The position numbers and the translations under genes were made by a program. Positions 57,381 through 64,000 of a DNA stretch of 64,000 nt are shown here, one piece after another; position 1 is the stretch's first letter; every line of letters begins with the position of its first letter. The stretch covers positions 352,530,413 to 352,594,412 of the forward strand of contig NC_080672.1 in NCBI RefSeq assembly GCF_030247195.1, given 5' to 3'. The stretch is from Topomyia yanbarensis. Taxonomy: Eukaryota > Arthropoda > Insecta > Diptera > Culicidae. Below the pieces are notes generated by a model. That model saw only the letters and a program-made list of their open reading frames with translations. It had not been told where the DNA came from and did no database searches.

Positions 57381-60300
57381 TTAAATTTGGATATTGATGG
57401 TTTTGAGGAACGTGTATATAAGGGACATGTAGAGAATATCGCGGCTTGCTAGTACATCTCGAACCGGGACATTGGGTGATCTTCCTCGGGCCCGAAGGGA
57501 ATCGAATAGTTGAGATCTGGCAGAACAGTACTCGGCGCATGCCCAGACAACATGTTCGATTTCGTGATAACCGTTGCCACAAGCGCAGATACCGCTATCC
57601 ACGAGCCCAATACGCCGGAGATGTGCGTCCAGCGTGTAGTGATTGGACATGAGCCGAGACATCACGCGAATGAAATCCCAACCCACATCCATCCCTCTGA
57701 ACCAAGGTTTCGTCGATACCTTAGGGATTATCGAATGTAGCCACCTTCCCAGTTCACCATTGCTCCATGAAGTTTGCCAACTTTCGAGGGTTCTCTGATG
57801 ACTAATACTGAAAAATTCGCTGAAGCTAATTGGTCTTTCATATATGTCACCTTGTAAAGCGCCCGCCTTAGCTAAAGAGTCCGCTTCTTCATTACCTGGA
57901 ATGGAGCAATGCGAGGGAACCCAAACTAAGGTAATCTTGTACGATCTTACAGACAAAGCACGCAGGCGCTCCCAGATTTTCCCCAGAAAATATGGAATGT
58001 GCTTTCTAGGTTTCATTGAACGGAGAGCCTCGATTGAGCTGAGGCTATCCGAGACAATAAAGTAATGATCGGTGGGCAAAGTATCAATGATCCCAAGGGT
58101 ATACTGAATAGCAGCAAGTTCTGCGACGTAAACTGAAGCAGGATCATTGAGTTTGAATGAGGCGGTGAGGTTTTGATTGAATATACCGAAGCCAGTGGAG
58201 CCGTCGAGGCTTGATCCGTCGGTGTAAAACATCTTGTTGCAGTCGACTTCTCGAAATTTACTATGAAAGATGCTTGGGATCACTTGCGGACGTATGTGAT
58301 CCGGGATTCCACGAATCTCGTCTTTCATGGATGTGTCGAAGAATACAGTTGAATCAGAAGCATGAAAGAGATTGACACGGTTGGGATAGTATGAAGAAGG
58401 ATTGATATTTTGTGCCATGTAATCGAAGTACAAGGACATAAATCGGGTTTGAGAATTGAGCTCGACAAGCCTTTCGAAATTTGCAATTACTGACGGGTTC
58501 AAGATATCGCATCGGATGAGCAATCGATATGAGAGGTCCCAAAATCGATTTTTCAGCGGAAGGACGCCCGCCAGCACTTCTAAACTCATCGTATGTGTCG
58601 AGTGCATGCAACCCAAAGCAATACGCAAACAACAATATTGGATTCGCTCTAGTTTGATGAAATGTATGTTCGCAGCGGAGCGGAAACAGAAACTCCCGTA
58701 CTCCATCACCGACAATATTGTTGTTTGGTACAGCCTGATCAGGTCTCCTGGGTGGGCACCCCACCATGTTCCGGTTATTGTACGGAGAAAGTTGATCCTT
58801 TGTTGGCACTTCTGTTTCAGATACCTAATGTGACATCCCCAGGTTCCTTTAGAGTCGAACCAGACCCCGAGATATTTGAAAGTTGAAACCTGAGCAATAG
58901 TTTGACCCATTCATTGAAGCTGTAGTTGCGCTGGTTCACGCTTCCTTGAAAATACGACTAGCTCAGTTTTCTCCGTGGAGAACTCGATACCTAGCTGGAG
59001 GGCACAAGCAGACAAATTGTCCAAGGTATCTTGCAATGGTCCTTGCAGATCGACGGCTTTGGGACCTGTAATAGAGACCACACCGTCATCTGCAAGCTGC
59101 CTTAGCGTGCAGGAATTGACAAGACATTCGTCAATGTCATTCACGTAAAAGTTATAGAGAAGGGGGCTTAGACATGAGCCCTGGGGAAGACCCATGTAGC
59201 TAATTCGTGATGTCGATAAATCACCATGCGAAAAATGCATATGTTTTTCAGACAGCAAGTTTAGCAAAAAGTTGTTTAGAGTCGGTGAAATACCATGCTG
59301 GTGCAGCTTCTCAGAAAGAATTTTGATAGAAACTGAATCAAAAGCCCCCTTTATATCTAGGAAAACTGATTCCATCTGCTCTTTGCTAGTATAAGCCATT
59401 TGAATTTCTGTTGAGAGCAACGCAAGACAATCGTTCGTCCCTTTGCCTTTGCGGAAACCAAATTGTGTATCTGACAGTAAGCCATTTGCTTCAACCCAAT
59501 TATCGAGGCGAAACAAGATCATTTTCTCGAACAACTTTCGGATACAGGACAGCATCGCAATCGGTCGATACGAGTTGTGGTCGGAGACTGGTTTTCCTGG
59601 TTTTTGAATGGCAATGACCTTCACTTGCCTCCAGTCATGAGGGACAATATTACCCTCAAGAAACTTATTAAATAAATTCAACAAGCGTCTCTTGGCAGAG
59701 TCTGGCAGATTCTTTAACAAGTTAAATTTGATTCTGTCTGGCCCTGGGGCTTTATTGTTACATGATAAGAGAGCAAGTGAGAACTCCACCATCGAAAACG
59801 GTGTTTCGTTCGCGTTATTGTGAGGGGACGCGGCGCGGTAGATCTTCTGTGCCGGGGCGGAATCCGGACAAACCTTCTTGGCAAAATCGAATATCCAACG
59901 GTTTGAATATTCCACGCTCTCATTAGTACTGTTTCGGTTTCGTAAGCGTCGGGCCGTACTCCAAAGAGTGCTCATCGATGTTTCTCTCGTTAGTCCGTCG
60001 ACGAACCGGCGCCAGTAGCTACGTTTTTTGGCTTTTATCAAACTCTTCATGCGCGTTTCCGCCATCGCGTACTGTCGGTAGCTAGCTGGCAGCCCGTCGT
60101 CCCGGAAGGTCTTATACGCAGCGGCCTTCTCCGCGTACACGTCTGAGCACTCTTTGTCCCACCATGGATTGGGAGGACGCCCGCGTGAATTCGCGTCTGG
60201 TACGCGTTTAGTCTGAGCTTGAATCGCGGTATCGAGATTCAAGCCAGCCAGGAACCCGTACTCTTCCTCCGGAGGAAGCTCTTGTGTCGATTCTACTTTT

Positions 60301-61079
60301 TCGGATATCGCGGACGCGTAGCTCTTCCAATCAATATTTCGTGTGAGGTCATACGAAACATTGATTGTATTCGGTGGCCCTGAACCGTTAGCAATATTAA
60401 TTACGATTGGCAGATGGTCGCTGCCGTGGGGATCAGAGACTACCTTCCACATGCAATCTAACCGCAGCGATGTCGAGCAGAGGGACAGGTCTAAGGCGCT
60501 CGGACGCGCTGGAGGGGCAGGAATCCGTGTCATTTCACCCGTATTCAAAATGGTCATATTGAAGTTGTCGCAAAGCTCATGGAGTAGGGTAGATCGATTA
60601 TTGTCATGAAGGCAACCCCATGCCGTGCCGTGGGAGTTGAAGTCACCTAAAACTAGCCTCGGTGCGGGGAGGAGTTCCGCAATATCGCAAAGCCGTCGGT
60701 GGCTAACTGAGGCTCTAGGGGAGATGTAGGTGGAAGCAATGCAAAGGTCTTTGCCTTTAATTCTGGTTTGGCAAGCGACAACTTCAATGCCTGGTGTCGA
60801 GGGGAGGTCGATCCGATTGAAAGAATAGCACTTTTTGATCCCCAAAAGTACTCCTCCGTAAGAGTCTTCTCGATCCAAGCGAATAATATTAAAATCGTGA
60901 AAGTGTAGGGTTATTTCTGAAGTGAGCCATGCCTCGCATAGGGCAAATGCATCGCATTTCAAATTATTTAGTAAGATTTTAAACGAATCGATTTTCGGGA
61001 TAATACTTCTGCAATTCCACTGTAGAACAGTGATTAAATCCTTGACCTCGATCGATGAATTAGCCATCGAAGGATACAA
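57381..61079 (-). pseudogene. I-clade LINE ORF2 with a single premature TGA
   Basis: The frame from MYPSMANSS gives 722 residues, then TGA (58911-58913), then continues in frame for 509 residues: together exactly the 1232-codon length of copy 1, where the stop position (723) is Leu (TTA). The endonuclease, RT (FLDIKGAFDSVS, LADDG), RNase H (FYTDGSSLDG, VSDSLSS, HCSIPGNEEAD) and the C-terminal finger are all present. The truncated product would contain endonuclease and RT but lack RNase H. Only this one defect is visible. Confidence 0.9.
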
Positions 61080-62378
61080 TCGTTGAAAGGAGGGGCCATT
61101 TCGCAGTGAACTGCATCAAGAATGTTTTTACTGCGGGGAGAAAGCTTATCAAGATACTTTTAAGGGGGTCAGAAATGTTCAACGCTGTAAGAATACGGTC
61201 CACAATGTCAGAGAAATTTATTAAGCCAGCACTGTTTTCTTTCTCTGGCTGAGATATGGGAACACTTGGGGTTTTTGATGTTCCTGGAAGTGCTGGGAAC
61301 TCCTTTTCTGAGCTCAGGTTACTGAGACCGGGAGCGACTTGCTTCGGTTTTACAACAGTACTTCCTTGAGTAGTTATTTTAGGGGGACCATGAAGACCTT
61401 CTGGCCTTTACGACGAAGCTTGGAAGAAAAAATGTTCTTCCTTTTTCTACTACTTCTAGGCACAGCAGAAGATGTTCCCTCCTGGGGCTCATCACAGTCG
61501 CCTTCGTCAGTAGACAAGTTGGTAAAGATGTTCGTAGAGACAGGTGGCGTAGCTATCTTAAGCATTTCTGCAAAAGATCGCTTAGAGCGTCCCTGAAGGG
61601 AACGCTTAAGATTTTCCTCGCGCTGTTTGTACGCGGGACATGAAGGGAGATCATGTGGGTTTCCCCCACAGTAGAGACACTTTTCGACATCTCTACCACA
61701 GGAATCATCCGCATGATTCCCACCGTATTTCCCACAACAGGCTTTATTGCTACAATGGGAGGCTGTGTGTCCCAATTGTTTGCAATTAGTACAGTTCATG
61801 ACCCGCGGCACAAAGAGGCGAACAGGTAGACGAACCTTGTCAAAGAGGAGGTAATTGGGCAGGGCAGAGCCGGCGAAGGTCACCCGATAAGAGTCTGAGT
61901 TGACGTATGTTTTCTTCCCGTCAGCTGCGACTGATGCTGAATGCAAACGTTTGCATTCCAGTATCTTCACTGGCTTAAGCATGGGGTCTTTGAAACAGCC
62001 AGTCCCATATTTTAGCAGGTCCTCGCAATTCAGACTCGAATCGGAAACGACCCCACTGACTTCAACCCTGCTAGCTGGAATATACACCCTGTACTCCCTC
62101 GTAAAGGGCTCGTAGCCAGCAATATCATTTGCCTGAGTCAAACTGTTAACAACCACCCGAAGCTTATCAGGGCGAATTTTCGATATCTCTGTCACGGCCG
62201 AATACCGGTCTGTCAGAACGCGAGAAATCTGCAACAGATTCAAACACTTTTTTTCTTTGGTCCGGAAGAAGATCACAAATGGCCCGGTGGCCGAGCTCGG
62301 ATATACTTTGAGCCGGGGAGCCGATTTTGTTTCGACGTCCATCTCACCTTGAGACGAACCGCCGTCAGGGGAAGTCAT
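61060..62378 (-). pseudogene. I-clade LINE ORF1, frameshifted near the C-terminus
   Basis: 334 codons from MTSPDGGSSQGEM to a TAA at 61374-61376. The N-terminal gag-like part and three knuckles match copy 1, but the second knuckle has Tyr instead of its second Cys (CGKYGGNH). The last residues are out of register: compared with copies 1 and 3 a small indel near 61390-61400 shifts the frame, and homologous sequence continues in another frame down to the ORF2 start (61060-61079). Confidence 0.85.
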
Positions 62379-62671
62379 TTTTGCACGGGCCTATTGCCCA
62401 GTGCACGTTATTAAGACAACCAAGAAGGGGAAACGAAAACTAATACTTAGCTTGTGTAGGTAACGGTATCCAGATGGCTTACTAGAAGAATACTGTTTCA
62501 CTTCACTGACCGGCTAACGGTACAGAAACAGAAACACAAAAGAAGGAAAAAATACTGAAACCAACTAGGTGTAGAGTGTGCAAATAACCTTGAACGCGGA
62601 TTAACACTATTTGTCGCTATAGAGTGTACGGACCGATGACAAAAGACTTCTATCTCGACTGAGTGCTCGAT

Positions 62672-63550
62672 AACGAATGTTGTTTGTTGTTTGTTGTTTG
62701 TTGTTTGTTGTTTGTTGTTTGTTGTTTGTTGTTTGTTGTTTGTTGTTTGTTGCTTGTTGTTTGTTGTTTGTTGTTTGTTGTTTGTTGTTTGTTGTTTGTT
62801 GTTTGTTGTTTGTTGTTTGTTGTTTGTTGTTTGTTGTTTGTTGTTTGTTGTTTGTTGTTTGTTGTTTGTTGTTTGTTGTTTGTTGTTTGTTGTTTGTTGT
62901 TTGTTGTTTGTTGTTTGTTGTTTGTTGTTTGTTGTTTGTTGTTTGTTGTTTGTTGTTTGTTGTTTGTTGTTTGTTGTTTGTTGTTTGTTGTTTGTTGTTT
63001 GTTGTTTGTTGTTTGTTGTTTGTTGTTTGTTGTTTGTTGTTTGTTGTTTGTTGTTTGTTGTTTGTTGTTTGTTGTTTGTTGTTTGTTGTTTGTTGTTTGT
63101 TGTTTGTTGTTTGTTGTTTGTTGTTTGTTGTTTGTTGTTTGTTGTTTGTTGTTTGTTGTTTGTTGTTTGTTGTTTGTTGTTTGTTGTTTGTTGTTTGTTG
63201 TTTGTTGTTTGTTGTTTGTTGTTTGTTGTTTGTTGTTTGTTGTTTGTTGTTTGTTGTTTGTTGTTTGTTGTTTGTTGTTTGTTGTTTGTTGTTTGTTGTT
63301 TGTTGTTTGTTGTTTGTTGTTTGTTGTTTATTGTTTGTTGTTTGTTGTTTGTTGTTTGTTGTTTGTTGTTTGTTGTTTGTTGTTTGTTGTTTGTTATTTG
63401 TTGCTTGTTGTTTGTTGTTTGTTGTTTGTTGTTTGTTGTTTGTTGTTTGTTGTTTGTTGTTTGTTGATTGTGTTTGTTGTTTGTTGTTTGTTGTTTGTTG
63501 TTTGTTGTTTGTTGTTTGTTGTTTGTTGTTTGTTGTTTGTTGTTTGTTGA
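62672..63550. repeat. Heptamer satellite (TTGTTTG)n
   Basis: About 120 head-to-tail copies of a 7-bp unit with very few variants (a C near 62753, changes near 63330, 63396 and 63404, a 1-bp slip near 63468). Because 7 is not divisible by 3, all three forward frames are open and give long CLLFVVC-type repeats; these are not proteins. Confidence 0.97.
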
Positions 63551-63654
63551 TTCTTGAGTGTTGATTTTCTACGCGATGGCCGATTTTTTTTAATTCTTAA
63601 TTTTCAATCTTTAATTTTATGTTTCGAGTTTCAATTTTTTGATTTTCGTTTTAA

Positions 63655-64000
63655 GATTTGTGACTTGTGATTTGTGACTTGTAATTTGTGATTTGTAATT
63701 TGTGATTTGTGATTTGTGATTTGTGATTTGTGATTTGTGATTTGTGATTTGTGATTTGTGATTTGTGATTTGTGATTTGTGATTTGTGATTTGTGATTTG
63801 TGATTTGTGATTTGTGATTTGTGATTTGTGATTTGTGATTTGTGATTTGTGATTTGTGATTTGTGATTTGTGATTTGTGATTTGTGATTTGTGATTTGTG
63901 ATTTGTGATTTGTGATTTGTGATTTGTGATTTGTGATTTGTGATTTGTGATTTGTGATTTGTGATTTGTGATTTGTGATTTGTGATTTGTGATTTGTGAT
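63655..64000. repeat. Heptamer satellite (GATTTGT)n, continuing past the window
   Basis: About 48 copies of a second 7-bp unit, homogeneous after a few variant units at the start (63655-63705). It differs from TTGTTTG by small changes and is separated from it by about 100 bp of T-rich sequence. Confidence 0.97.

Larger units (their letters stand above)
56326..62665 (-). mobile_element. I-clade (MosquI-like) non-LTR retrotransposon, copy 2, near full length
   Basis: Minus-strand element of about 6.34 kb: 5' UTR 62379-62665, ORF1, ORF2, 3' UTR 56335-57380, poly(A) (T-run 56326-56334). It is homologous to copy 1 over its whole length but clearly diverged. The 3' UTR contains a tandem duplication: about 56770-56930 is repeated at about 56970-57125. 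It interrupts a TTGTTTG satellite present on both sides. Confidence 0.9.

Noticed and set aside
62663..63564. Three overlapping ORFs of 258-295 codons (CLLFVVC repeats)
   Set aside because: They are the three frames of a 7-bp satellite; open only because the unit contains no stop in any forward frame.
62672..64000. CRISPR-like array
   Set aside because: Contiguous 7-bp units without spacers; eukaryotic satellite.

Overview
This window is eukaryotic, repeat-dominated, AT-rich insect DNA. The mixture of elements suggests a mosquito, probably culicine: I-clade LINEs resembling the MosquI type, a tRNA-derived SINE, mariner, many TA-flanked MITEs, a Ty3/gypsy element and (TAAA)n-tailed LINEs. That host call is inference. 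I could not recognise a single-copy host protein gene. Almost every open frame with a recognisable product belongs to a mobile element, and most are broken.

Layout. 0-3.2 kb: a decayed hAT transposase abutting a reversed CR1-like LINE fragment. 6.8-11.1 kb: a TTAA-flanked MITE carrying a SINE, then a second SINE split by a 1285-bp mariner. 12.7-18.85 kb: I-clade LINE copy 1 (minus strand) with an uninterrupted 1232-aa ORF2 and an ORF1 carrying one stop. 19.5-20.5 kb: a pogo-like element keeping only the DNA-binding part of its transposase. 21.8-27.7 kb: a LINE 3' end split by a nest of MITEs within MITEs, its (TAAA)n tail hosting an 89-bp Helitron-like insert. 28.9-29.5 kb: another MITE. 33.4-40.7 kb: a rearranged gypsy-type LTR element with outer LTR ends, a 4-bp target duplication (CGTT), an internal hAT MITE, and two almost identical LTRs head to head around a full tRNA-Lys sequence with encoded CCA. 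41.3-42.25 kb: an RT fragment of an L1-like LINE. 42.57-48.02 kb: a 5.45-kb palindrome centred on (TA)n. 48.5-52.4 kb: ruins of a third I-clade copy, split by a solo LTR of the gypsy family. 54.2-56.3 kb: T-rich low-complexity DNA. 56.3-62.7 kb: I-clade copy 2 (minus strand), inserted in a 7-bp satellite. 62.7-64 kb: two heptamer satellite arrays.

How the parts relate. The elements record successive insertions that can be ordered by target-site duplications: mariner into SINE, SINE into MITE, MITE into LINE, solo LTR into LINE ORF1, hAT MITE into LTR element. The strongest candidate for something undescribed is the LTR / tRNA-Lys / inverted-LTR structure at 38395-40703. It is what would be expected if reverse transcription copied the entire primer tRNA, through the normally blocking m1A58 (position 58 here reads G, not A), and the cDNA end then folded on the acceptor stem and primed a second LTR. 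The product appears to have been integrated with ordinary LTR termini. A second notable structure is the long palindrome at 42.57-48.02 kb, whose origin (biological or assembly) needs checking.
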